Shown piece by piece: positions 11,833 to 22,880 of a DNA stretch of 64,000 bases. Both the position numbers and the translations under genes were made by a program. Source of the DNA: Zingiber officinale (lineage: Eukaryota; Streptophyta; Magnoliopsida; Zingiberales; Zingiberaceae). A model generated the notes under the pieces. The model had not been told where the DNA came from, did not search any database, and saw only the letters and a list, made by a program, of their open reading frames with translations. Location of the stretch: positions 21,050,877 to 21,114,876 of the forward strand of contig NC_055992.1 of NCBI RefSeq assembly GCF_018446385.1, in the 5' to 3' direction. How positions within the stretch are numbered: position 1 is the stretch's first letter; each line of letters starts with the position of its first letter.

Positions 11833-12700
11833 ATCTTCAAAAAATACAACATTCCTTGATTCAATTTTTGTTCCAACATGTACATCAAGGACTACCGATT
11901 TGGGCAAAAATAAAATTGATATGCACTACTATTATTGGTATATCCAATAAAATGCAATCGATTGTCTTTAGTCCAATTTTGGTTTGTTTTGACTTAGGTA
12001 CTTCCACTTTAACCAAACACTCCCATACTTTTAGATATTTATAAGAATGCTTATGATCCTTCCATAACTTATAAGGAGTTTTATCTTTACTTTTGTGAGA
12101 GATTTTATTGAGAATATGGTTTGTCGATAAAATAGTTTCCCCCTACAAATTCTGAGGTAAGCCCGAACTTATCGGCATAACATTCATCATTTCCTTAAGA
12201 GTTCGGTTCTTACGCTCAGCAATCCCATTTGATTGAAGAGAGTAAGGAGATGTCGTTTGATAAAAAAAATGCCAGATTCTGCACAAAATTCATCAAATGG
12301 ACCATCATATTCTCCTCCTCGGTCACTTCGAATTCTTTTAATTCGTTGACCAATTTTATTTTCAACTTCATTCTTATAATTTTTGAATGCTTCTAAGGCT
12401 TAATATTTGCCTTTCAATAGACACATAACAGTATCTAGTGCAATCATCAATGAAAGTAACAAAGTACTTTTTTGCCTCCTCTTGTTTGTATAAATTTTAA
12501 GCCACATATGTCACTGTGAATTAATTCTAGAGGGGTCGTGCTTCTTTCCATTGAATGGAAAGACAATTTTGTCATTTTAGCTTCAACACATATTTCACAT
12601 TTTTGTGTTGGATCAACATTAAATGATGGCAATAAGTTTAAATTCATAAGTCATCGCAAAGTATTATAATTTACATGTCCAAGTCTAACATGCTATAAAT
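11833..12700 (-). pseudogene. Copia integrase remnant
   Basis: On the minus strand, 12,447-12,647 reads through the pre-integrase zinc finger region ([14 protein letters not shown]) into the integrase core start [16 protein letters not shown], which contains the first catalytic Asp context HSD. Further along, near 12,180-12,250, the usual NG.AERKNRTLKEM and MNVMP words are visible with stops. The C-terminal end is cut by the solo LTR at 11,827. Confidence 0.8.
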
Positions 12701-12773
12701 TAGAACACTCGACCAAATAAGTAGAATTTATCATTTTATTGTCATTAAATTCATGGTGTACAACAATTACATT

Positions 12774-12975
12774 CATTTTAAATAGATCATTCTCCATGAA
12801 CCCTCTGACTATGAATTGATCATTTTTTGTCAATACATATTTATTTAACTCAAACACTAGTTTGAATCCAGATTCATTTTAAATAGATCATTCTCCATGA
12901 ACCCTCTGACTATGAATTGATCATTTTTTGTCAATACATATTTATTCGACTCAAACACTAGTTTGAATCCAGCTT
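12774..12975 (-). repeat. 101-bp tandem duplication within the Copia polyprotein
   Basis: The segment starting CATTTTAAATAGATCATTC at 12,774 is repeated, nearly identical, from 12,875. The two copies differ at only a few positions, so this duplication is young relative to the age of the element's stops. Confidence 0.85.
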
Positions 12976-14110
12976 TGACAAGAGTCGATTCTGACACTAA
13001 ATTCTTTCGAATGTCAGGAACATGAAGCACATCAATTAGTGTCACTTCTTTGTCTGATGTCATCTTTAGAACCACCTTGCCAAAACCAACAATGTTAGAA
13101 GTTGCATAATTGCTCATAATTAGTTTTCTCCCATTAATAGGGGTATAAGTTGAAAACTGGGCCTGGTCGGAGCAATGTGTCGTGTGACACCAATATCGAC
13201 CCACCATTGCCTTGGATTGTCCACCAAGTTGGCTTCAAATACAATGACAGTCAGGTCTAATTCTGACATATCTATCGGCACTGACTTATCTTCAATCATG
13301 TGCACTTGAGTGGCTTTCTTTGGACGTCAGCAGTTTTTGGCCTTGTGATTCGGTTTGCCACAGTTGTGGCATATTCCTTGGAACTTCTTGGCTCTCCCTT
13401 GGCTCTATTCTTTGTTGGGATACTTTCTTTTCTTGCCAATGTTTGGTTCTAGCAGATTTGCCTTTGCAAATATAGTCATTTTTATTGATTATAATTGCTT
13501 GCGATTGTCTTCTTCAATTCACAACCTTACAATCAGATCCTCAAGTCATATTTTCTTTTGCTTGTAATTTAGATAATTTTTGAATTCCCTCCACGAAGGT
13601 GGAAGTTTCTCAATTATCGTAGCAACTTGAAAGGACTCATTCATTGTCATGCCCTCGGCATGTAGATTATGTAGGATCAACTGCAATTCTTGGACTTGAG
13701 TTGTCACAGTTTGGGAATCAATCATTTTGAAATCTAAGAATTTGTCGACGATGAATTTCTTCAGTCCTGCATCTTTTGTTTTGTATTCCTTTCGAGAGAT
13801 TTCCATAACTCCTTTGCAGTTGTCATTGGAATATACACGTTGTATAACGTGTTGTCCAAGCTATTGAGGATATAGTTTCGACATAAAAAGTCACTATGTC
13901 CCCAAGCATCATATGTCGCCCTCTTATCTTTATCAGTCTCGCCTTGAGATATGGAAGGTGCATCTTCACATATGAACCTCGCAAGATTCAACGTGGTTAG
14001 GTAAAACAGTATCTTTTACTGCCAACTCTTAAAATTCGTACTTGTAAACTTCTCTGGCTTCTCGCCAAGCGCCGGTGGAACAAGAGCCATTGATGATGAA
14101 TCCATTAAGA
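12976..14110 (-). pseudogene. Copia gag and protease remnant
   Basis: The initiator Met of gag (MDSSSMALVPPALGEKPEKF) lies at about 14,110 on the minus strand. It is followed by a UBN2/gag core (LARFICEDAPS, then FLCRNYILNSLDNTLYNVY, then QVQELQLILHNLHAEGMTM), a CCHC zinc knuckle region near 13,330-13,390, and the aspartic protease word WWVDIGVTRH, where the family has WW-D-TGA-T-RH. A frameshift separates 13,761-13,991 from 13,546-13,806, and the protease Gly-Ala pair is altered. Confidence 0.8.
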
Positions 14111-14143
14111 TTGCACGAACAAAATTCGTCTTAAAGTTTTTGG

Positions 14144-15197
14144 AATCTTGTAGTGATGGTGCAATCTGAGCATAGGCAAAATGACAGTATTCCACCGTTT
14201 TGGCGAAGTCGAGGCTAGAGTTAGACTTTATCTCTTTAAGATGAATTTGCCCCACACACGGTGATCACGGAACACGACAATTGTCTCCCAAGATACAATG
14301 ACTTTATTTAGCGATAGCAACATTGCAAATCGCAAGACCTCCGAACCGAAGGTCTTGCAATTTGCAACCCCGCACACGGTGCTCACGGAACACGACAATC
14401 ATCTCCCAAGATACAACGACTTTATCTAGTGATAGCAGCATTGCAAATCTCAAGACTTCTAAACAAGAGCCGTCAATGATGAATCCATTAAGATTGCACG
14501 AACAAAATTCGTCTTAAAATTTTAGGGATCTTGTAGTGGTGGTGCAATCTGAGCGGGGGCAGAATGACGGTATTCCACCGTTTTGGCGAAGTCGAGGCTA
14601 GAGTTAGACTCTATTTCTTTAAGATAAATTTGTTCTGCACACGGTGCTCACTGAACACGGCGATCGTCTCCCAAGATACAACGATTTTATCTAGCGATAG
14701 CAACATTGCAAATCGCAAGACCTCCGAACTGAAGGTCTTGTAATTTGCAACCCCGCACACGGTGCTCATGGAACACGACAATCGTCTCCCAAGATATAAC
14801 GACTTTATTTAGCGATAGCAGCATTGCAAATCGCAAGTCCTCCGAATAGGAGCCATCGATGATGAATCCATTAAGCTAGCGTCCCGGCTATGCGCTTTCA
14901 GCTGTGTGCCTGCATTTACCTCCCTCTATATCCGTGGGGTCGGCTCTAGAGGAGTCGTTGATGTGGCGGTTCCATATTTTTTTATTAAGATTGCACGAAC
15001 AAAATTCATCTTAAAATTTTTGGGACCTTGTAGTGGTGGTGCAATCTGTGCGCAGGCAGAATGACGATATTCCACCATTTTGACGAAATCAAGGCTAGAG
15101 TTAGATTCTATCTCTTTAAGACGAATTTGCCCCGCGCACGGTGCTCACGGAATACGACGATCCCATTTAATTTCTCATTCAATTTAAATTTCCAACA
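14144..15197 (-). repeat. Rearranged, multiply duplicated 5' LTR and leader of the Copia element
   Basis: The LTR-end word TTGTAGTGGTGGTGCAATC recurs at about 14,148, 14,529 and 15,025. Each time it is preceded by the leader and gag start in reverse complement (GATGAATCCATTAAGATTGC) and followed by ~200 bp of LTR. A short inverted piece (AAGGTCTTGCAATTTGCAAC) follows two of the copies, forming small hairpins around 14,318-14,362 and 14,706-14,752. Only the last copy reaches the true LTR end at 15,197. Confidence 0.75.
14876..14983 (+). mobile_element. SINE-like insertion with 6-bp target duplication
   Basis: A 108-bp segment interrupts one leader copy exactly between two ATTAAG words (14,870-14,875 and 14,984-14,989), while the other leader copies have a single ATTAAG. 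It contains CATTTACCTCC and TCCGTGGGGTCGGCTC and ends in a T run. The downstream part resembles the 3' half of the SINE at 44,863 (ATTTACCTCCTCCG). No Pol III boxes are present, so it would be 5'-truncated. Confidence 0.6.
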
Positions 15198-17749
15198 AAA
15201 ATATTTTAAAAATTAAAACAACATTCATTTTTTAAAAAAAAAATAACAGGACTTTTTATTTTAGTTTATAATTAAATATATATTTATTATTTTAATATAC
15301 TTTTCACAGTCTGAAATTAGGATGGACTAATTCATTCAAAATCAAATCTAGTTAAATTAAATTAAAATTAAATAGATAAAAAAAAATAACTAACGATAGA
15401 GTTTTTAATAAAAATTGAATAAATTATAAAAATTTAATTAATTTGATTAAAATAAAACTAACCGATATTTTAAATAATTCTCAAAGGTCCATGTCGAATT
15501 CTCCAAGCTGTAAGGGATGAGAGCGGACAGAATTCCTTAATGGGATCCTGCCATGCCATGTTACAAAATGCACGAGGCAGGGGAGAAGTCAGAAAGAAAA
15601 AGGAAAGGTGTCTCTAATTGAGTTGTTGTCCGGACCAAACTCAACAGCGGGAGCTGCTCTTTACAAGAGGAGAAGAAGACATGAACGCCTGTGGCATCAG
15701 CCACGAGTGTTTCATCTCGAGAGGCACATGGAAATAGAAAGCAGAGCATACCTCTCGGTGCCGTGTCCAGCATGGGTTGTTATCGAATCAAAATGAACCG
15801 ATTTTTTTAAAATAAATTGAATTGATCAATTTTTTTTAAAAAATCAAGAAAATTAAATTAATAAAATATTGATTAATTTAATTTTTAATTAAATTAATCA
15901 ATTTTTTTTTTAAATTAGGGATTAAAAAAATATTTTATTTAATAAAATTTAGTTTTGATTAAAAAATTAAATTTAAAATTTTAATTTGATCTAAAAATTT
16001 AATTTATTCTGCATATACAATTTAATAGAATAAAAAATTTTAAAATAGAATCTGAACTGAATTAATTAATTTTTTAAAAAATAAAATCAAATGTCTGATA
16101 AATTAAATTAAATTTTAAAATTTGATTGATCTGTTCTGTTTAATTAAATTTTTACTAATTTTAAAATTTGATCGATCTGTTCTATTTAACTAAATTTTTA
16201 CTAATTTTAAAATTTGATCGATTTGTTTTGTTTAACTAAATTTTTACTCAATCTTAATGAGAAGTGTTTATCAATTTATAAATTTAAATTTAATTTATTT
16301 GATTTAATATAATTAGAAATTTTGAAACTAAACTCTAAGTGAATTAGTCGATTTAATCATTTTTTAAAAAAAATAAAATTTTTAAATAAGAGAATTTTTA
16401 AATTTGACATAAGTTAATTTAGTTTAATTGAACTTTATTCTGTTCAAATCCTCCGAATAAATGCAACAATGATTCTAAACTTTTCTAAATTTTGATTTTT
16501 AAGAGATTGTTTAGTAAATTTAGCCAAATTTATTTGTTATATTTTTTTTAGAGGTTTTGGAGTCAAAACCTGTGATGTTCTATTCTCTTTGTATATATAT
16601 TTTTTTAACTGGTAAAAGATGATGTATTAATTATGATCATAACTATTATATGAATTTAAATTGGTCAAATTTTAAAATTTTCTTTGCCTCCTCTAAAGTT
16701 TTTAAGTCATCATATGCTTTATTTTTAATTTTACTAATTTATTTATATACGATTTTTCGTCAAAATTATTTTATAAATAATGAATTTCATTTACGTTAAA
16801 ATTATTTAAAAATCTGAATCATTTAATAATTAAATTTAATAAAATTTAAAATATAATTATGTTAATATCATTTTTTTTCTTTTCATACTAAAAATAATTT
16901 AACAATTTATTAATAATTTTCTTTAATTATCTTTTATATAAAAAATATTCACATCTTAAAATTGACAACACAAACAAAAAAAAAAACTTCTATAAAACAT
17001 ATCTTCAGCCAATAATGTTAAGAAGATATCTTCCTTCCTCTTTTATCTAAAAATATCTATTCTTATCCATTTAATATATATATAAAATTAGATTAATTTT
17101 TTATGAAAAAAAGTCACATAAAAACAAACACATATAATACACCTTTCATAAGAAATTCTCTCTGGTTGAAACGAAAGCATCCTACAAATTTAAGGTTTCA
17201 CATGCACTTTAATTAACAGATTAAGTTATTTCCCACCAAGTTTTATGATTTTGTCCCTAAAGAATAGCTTTATGTCATGAAGAATGAAAATATGAAAATT
17301 TTCATATATAAATTGCTAACAAACACAGCACGGAGATCTCAACGCCCCCCTAAAAATTCCAGCATCAGTAACATAAGTGCACAACGGTACGTACAAAAAG
17401 AGGAAAAGCATTTGTCAAAATTATGAGCAACCTATTGAATGCAATTAGAAACATACAATTCTACCTGAGTAGCAAATGTAATGACATTTGGTAACACTGC
17501 AATATTGTCCATCAGACTGAATTAGATGCACACAATAAAGTTCTTCCGCTTTATTGGCAAGGAACTAAACTGTGTTGGCTTTTTCATCGAGATAAAGCCA
17601 AATTCTACCCTTTTTTCCTCTTTGAATCTTGCTCGTCATTGTTAAGAGAGCCCAAAAGGCCGCGTCTCATTTTCTGAACCCTGCTACTTTCTATCCTTCG
17701 TGTAACTAAGTTCCTGCCTATGCCTATTGCTGAGCATATTTACCTGTGG
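15198..17749. other. Very AT-rich intergenic region
   Basis: No gene recognised. The G+C-richer island 15,490-15,790 has two overlapping short open frames on opposite strands without recognisable motifs. At 16,113-16,250 a 46-bp unit beginning TTTTAAAATTTGATCGATC occurs three times in tandem. From about 17,150 to 17,749 the sequence is probably 3' UTR and flank of the ASCH gene. Confidence 0.5.
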
Positions 17750-20700
17750 TTAATTAGACAAGTTACTCTGATCCCTTTTGGAGAACTGTGTTGCGGCAGC
17801 TCGTGCACCGGCAATAGCTGCACTGACACTAGGAGTTTTCACGGATGCAGGTGCTTTGTTGTTACTAAAGTGCAGCGCAAGGGATCCTGGCTTGAGTGAA
17901 AAAGGATCACGAGGATCTGGAAGTGGAAACTTCACGGGCAAAGGGCCTTGAATTGGGCGAAGACCTCTTACTGCTGCATCATAAATCTGATGGAGAAAAT
18001 CACATAATCATCATGCCAGACAAGCCAGGAAATACTTAATATCATTCTAAAAGAAGAACTTCGATGAATACCTTTTTTTCCAAGTTATACACCCCTTGAA
18101 ATCCACGCATTTCAAATGGGACTACTAACTTCTGCAGAAATTAAGAGAAATTCACATAAGCTGAAGAGAAAATACATGGAATCTGAAGGTCATCATTCCA
18201 GCGTTGTAGTACCTAGTACTAAATATCTAGAATACGCAATGTTACCATAATCATTGAGAACTACTTTGTAAAGAAGTTCAAGTAATGCATGCTCTAACAA
18301 TTGAAGACACAAAAACTCCAGACAACAGTTTGAACTTTAAGCTTAAGCAGTCTGATTATTATTCAAGCCATGAAATGGTGCCAAGTACCTGTGGATTTTC
18401 ACACAACCAGCAAAACTCTGTTAGGCCTTCAAGCCTCACCTACAACAAAAAGTAGAAGAAATTTAAGTACACAACAAAGTTGAAACCATACCAAATAGAA
18501 CAGATTAACTGAAAAATGTCTGAAATAAGGAATAAAGTTCCTACCGACTCAGGTACTTGCTCCCAGCTCACAAGTTCTTCAGATCTAACACATCCCACCA
18601 CCTCAATACAACCTACAGAATGTATATTTATAGAAATATTAGGAAAAAATAACCAAAATATTTTCAAATTTCTCTATAAATTTGGTTCCTAGAATCAGTC
18701 TTTTAAAGTAATATACATTTCTGAAAGAGATAAGTAGGTCTTGTCCAAAAGATTATGATTCTTTAGTAAACCCCTCCATTTGTATGGATTAAAATGACAA
18801 CCATCTAATAAGGGAATGCACAACCTCAAAAAAAAAAAAAAAACCATATATTTTTACAATTTAAATATTAAAATGGAAAACTATGTAGTCTTTTCATTCA
18901 AAGAAACATGATTTGTTTGCAGTACTTCATCAAGAGGTTCAGTCCTAAAAAAAAATGATCTTTCGCAAGATAAATTCTTTAAATCTTTAATGAATGATTT
19001 TGACCAGAAATTTGAATTCTATTATCAATGAATATGCAACCAGGACATATGGAGAAATAAACAGCAAATGATAGTAATTATATGGAAAACTATGAGTGAA
19101 CAACCACTAAGTTTGCATCTCTCCAATATGTTATTAACTATTAAACCAAGGCGCTTAACTTGTTTTCAGTCTCAGCCCGATCAAGTCAGATTCAAGTAGT
19201 TAAAAAATTCTAGCTCTGGTTCAGGTTGGGTAAAACTTGCATGTATATTATACACATAAAAGGTCAAAATGAGTATTGTATAGTTGTAAGTGTAAGCAAA
19301 CATTTAGTAATTAAACAATATTGGGTTGTGGTGTGGTAACAAAATAAAGAGCTGAGAAAAGGCTTGATATTTGCAATTAATTAGATAAAATAACAAGATG
19401 AAAGTCAAGAAATGGACCATCCCCACGCCTAACAATCTAGCAAAAACTAGACATTTTCTTGCCCAAGAAATAGATACCAAAGTTCCTGCAATAGAGGAAA
19501 AAGAATTCTTTACATTACAAACTATCTCATGTCTTTGTAATCACTTGTCTGATATAATAAAGGTTGGTAATGGTTCATTTTGTTACTTGTGTCTTGATAG
19601 ACCAATATCACTGAATTAATCAAATACTTTCGTGAGTAATAGAAAATTTGATCTCTCTGTCAATTATCTGTTGGGTAAGATGGTATACACATAAAACAAT
19701 CACTATCTACAGATTGGGTTTAATTCAATAACAAATCGACCACTTTAAAAATCTCCTAAAGGAAGGCCTTCCAAAATAATTTTCTTATAAGATAGTCATA
19801 GTTTTTGTGTATACTCTGACTTCTTTAATAGAAAATGAAATGGAGGGCAATATCCTCCCAATATACAAGATAGGATAGCAGTATAACTTATATGATAATT
19901 CAACAGAAAAAGGTTATACATACAAACAGGTAAAACAAAACAAATGATACATGAAGTTGAAGAGACCATGCATGACTTCTGAAAAGAAAATATACTACTA
20001 CAGTACCATACCTAGTCATGATTACACAATATTTTACTGAACAAGTTTGAAGGCATAATCATGGAATTTTGTTTAAAAAAGAATAACATTCTCAATCTCT
20101 ATGCAAGTTTCATACCTGCATATCTGGACATTACAAGCACAAAGGTATTCTATTCTTTGACAATAGAATTCCATATCAATCATGTAAAAAAAGAGTCATG
20201 GAGAGAATCATTAAGCTAAAAAACTAAGCTTGCTCATGTAGTAAGAAAATATAGAACAGCAAACCAGACAGCCAATGAAGACATACCCAACAATCTAGAT
20301 ATGGGATAGTGCTCTGGAAACTTGATATCAGTGACTCCATTCACAGAGTATATCTCCTTGTAGAAATCCTCCATTGCTTTGATGGTCTCAGGATCTGGGA
20401 TTTTTGAAGCAGCATGTATCCAAAGACGACCTTCAAAGCATAACCAAAGATCAATCGCCCAAACCCCATAGGGGGAAACAAAGAAGCTTTTGATTGACTA
20501 ATATTTCAAAAATTCCCATAGTGAGAAATAGATCAGCATAAAGAGCATTGGAAAACCCAACAGGAACATGTCTTCTCAAGCATCTTCGAGTATAAATTCA
20601 TGTAAGAAGCAAACAAGACAAATCAAGAGTTCAACTGATTGTGCAATTCAAATAAAGGTTGCAATTCTAAAAGTTAATAAGAGTAGTGCAGAAAATTTTA

Positions 20701-22708
20701 AGTTTTTCATAGGGAAAACAATCATTCTAATGGAAATTAAAATTGAATTAACTCTCAAAAAATCAATCAAGTACATGGATCCAAGCCCTTTTCATAAATT
20801 GATAACATGACTTGTAAAATAGAATGACTTATAAGCATACTTTTTCAAATGAAAAAGGCTCTACGCTATTATGTTTCTCTACTCTCCCCTCAAGTTGGTG
20901 CATAGAAGTTACATATGTCCAACCTGTTTAAGAACTTTGAGAGCTCCTTCAGTTAGTAAAGATATCGACTAACTAATTTTTTAACCAAATCTTTGATAGT
21001 TTCACAACCTTTTCTTCTAATTTCTCCTTAATAAAGAAACTATCTATCTCAACATGCTTTGTACAATCATGTTGAATTGAATTATAGGCTATATCATTTG
21101 CTACTTTATTATCATAGTATAGCAGAATTGGTTTCTTCAAAGAGAAATTTCTTCACAAATTCCTAAAGTCATCCCTCTGTACTCAGCTTCTGCACTGGAC
21201 AATATTTTTTTACAGCTTCTCCATGTAACTAAGTTCCCACTTACAAAGGTAAGGTATCTTAAAGTTAATCATCTATCATCAACTGCTTTGCCTAATCAAC
21301 ATCTGTATATACCTTGATATTTTACTTATTTGTGATTTTAGAGCACATAATTTCTTTTCCTAGAGTTGATTTTAGATATTTGCATTTTAGATACCTCAAA
21401 ATGTGAGTATCTACATTCATATGTTGCTCACCAAGATTATGCATGAACTAACTAACTATACTCAGAGCATAGGCAAGCTCTGGTTGTGTGAGCCAAGTAA
21501 ATCAAACTTACAACGAGTTTCTGGTATCTCCTCCTGCCCACAGGTACCTAGTGTCTAGGTCAATACCTAACTTCAGAACCTCCTCCGCTGGAGTGTTAGC
21601 TCCTCCAGTGAAGTGTTAGCTCGTTTGCAGACTGACAGACCAGTTTAATAATAGATTGATGGCATACTTTCTTTGAGATAAAAAAAAAATCTTTTATTTG
21701 ATCAGGTTACTTCAATTCTGTTTGGACATCCAAAGTATGACTCTAATACTATTTTAGAAAAAGAATGACTCTAATTCAATTTTAGAAATTAAAATTATAT
21801 TAACTCAAAAATTAAAATTAATTTTTAAGAAATCAATCCAAAGTATCCTCTTTTGTAGCAAGAGAGGATACTTTGGATTGATTTCTTAAAAGTTGAGGAC
21901 ACCACTTTTAAGAAATCAATCCAAAGTGTCCTCCCTTGTATTAATTGAGCCCACCACTTTTGTAAATAAAAAAGCGTAAAACGAAGAGAAATATTAGGCA
22001 GTTCAAATTGAATAAAAATTTAATATTGCTTGGACATGAGAGAGAAACCCCTAAAACGAAGAGAAAATCTAGAGAAGAACTAGCAAGCAAAAGGGAAATA
22101 CCGGTGAGAGGCGCTGGCCACGATCTTCCTTCCACGCGCTTGATGCCATGGACGAGGAGGGAGGCCCAGGGCTGGTGCATCGTCAGGCATGCGTTAGTGT
22201 AATTCCCCTTCCCTCTGCCGCCGACAACACCTCCGCTGTTGAATCCAACCCTAGAACCGCGGGCACCACCATCCCCGCCTCTGAATCCAGGAGAAGAAGC
22301 GCGGTCTCCGCCGCCCTCGCTGACAACACCTCCGCTGTTGAATCCAACCCTAGAACCACGGGCACCACCATCCCCGCCTCTGAATCCAGAAGTAGAAGCG
22401 CGGTCTCCGCCGCCCTCGCTGACAACACCTCCGCTGTTGAATCCAACCCTAGAACCGCGGGCACCACCATCCCCGCCTCTGAATCCAGAAGTAGAAGCGC
22501 GGTCTCCGCCGCCCTCGCTGACAACACCTCCGCTGTTGAATCCAACCCTAGAACCGCGGGCACCACCATCCCCGCCTCTGAATCCAGACGTAGAAGCGCC
22601 GTCTCCGCCACCCCCGCCGCCTAAACCAGACCAAGAAACACGGCTCCCTCCACCGGGGCGAGGGCCGAGGCCGCGATCTTTGTCTCCAACTCCGCTGTAT
22701 CCCCTCAT
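17750..22708 (-). CDS. ASCH-domain RNA-binding-like protein (ASC-1/TRIP4-type ASCH), six exons
   Basis: Exons (minus strand) are 22708-22102, 20430-20287, 18612-18545, 18439-18389, 18131-18072 and 17986-17750. All junctions are GT-AG, the frame is continuous, and the product is 388 residues. Residues 1-165 are Gly/Arg/Ser-rich low complexity with a four-fold 33-residue repeat. From about residue 170 an ASCH domain begins at CLTMHQPWASLLVHGIK and continues with EGRSWPAPLTG, GRLWIHAA, then CIEVVGCVRSEELVSWEQVP, FCWLCENPQ and FEMRGFQGVYNLEKKI. The C-terminus has PLPVKFPLPDPRDPFSLKPG. ASCH domains have a PUA-like fold thought to bind RNA or act in transcription co-activation. The Arabidopsis relatives are annotated only as RNA-binding ASCH proteins, so the cellular role is open. 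Introns 1 and 2 are about 1.67 kb each. No lesion was found, so it is likely functional. Confidence 0.92.
20880..21560 (-). pseudogene. Copia RNase H fragment in intron 1 of the ASCH gene
   Basis: On the minus strand the words SSAEAEYRGMTLGICEEI, then YYDNKVANDIAYNSIQHDCT and KHVEIDSFFIKEKLEEK match the Copia RNase H core and its C-terminal tail. Stops follow. It belongs to a different Copia family from the 7.3-15.2 kb element. No LTR pair was seen. It lies in the same orientation as the host gene and is removed with the intron. Confidence 0.75.
21822..21939. repeat. Intronic inverted repeat (30-bp stem) plus a third partial copy
   Basis: TTAAGAAATCAATCCAAAG followed by TATCCTCTT at 21,824-21,852 pairs with its reverse complement at 21,860-21,892 around a 7-base loop with one 2-base bulge. 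A third copy in the first orientation lies at 21,906-21,939. It lies about 160 bp into intron 1 of the ASCH gene and looks like a short foldback element. Confidence 0.8.
22223..22618 (-). repeat. Four tandem 99-bp repeats in exon 1 of the ASCH gene
   Basis: The word GACAACACCTCCGCTGTTG begins at 22,223, 22,322, 22,421 and 22,520, an exact 99-bp period. The unit encodes 33 residues including FRGGDGGARGSRVGFNSGG, so copy number can change without shifting frame. Copies differ at only a few bases. The region is GC-rich and open in several frames, which creates long spurious frames on both strands (22,148-22,624 and 22,239-22,874). Confidence 0.95.
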
Positions 22709-22719
22709 CGCTCAACGAT

Positions 22720-22880
22720 TGATTATGGGTAAAAAATATATATATATCGACCGTATTAATTTATCGGCTCACCACGGTAACAGCAGAGGGTGGGCTACTA
22801 AATCCACCGATAAAAAAATATTTTATCATAATTCTTTTTCAATACACCCTATCAATTTTTTTTACCCTTTCTAAAAACCT
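22720..22880 (-). promoter_or_regulatory. Probable promoter and 5' UTR region of the ASCH gene
   Basis: The ~150 bp upstream of the start codon at 22,708 contain AT-rich runs (TATATATATCGACC near 22,740). No motif can be assigned firmly. The Gypsy LTR fragment starts soon afterwards, so the intact native promoter is short. Confidence 0.3.

Larger units (their letters stand above)
7282..15197 (-). mobile_element. Ty1/Copia element, degenerate, with nested insertions
   Basis: The full footprint of a minus-strand Copia element: 3' LTR on the left (about 7290-7841), pol and gag in reverse order, and a rearranged 5' LTR on the right that ends TTCCAACA at 15,197, matching the left LTR end TTTTCAACA. 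Pol is interrupted at 10,089-11,827 by a solo LTR. Without that insert the element would be about 6.2 kb. Reading frames are broken by many stops and frameshifts, so it is dead. A target-site duplication was not identified. Confidence 0.8.

Noticed and set aside
15561-15796. Two overlapping frames of 62 and 70 residues as a small gene
   Set aside because: They are opposite-strand readings of one GC-richer island with no recognisable motif, signal peptide or intron structure, so evidence is insufficient.
22148-22874. Long open frames on the plus strand over the ASCH exon 1
   Set aside because: They are caused by the GC-rich 99-bp repeat being open in several frames. The minus-strand frame continues into a conserved ASCH domain through valid splice sites.
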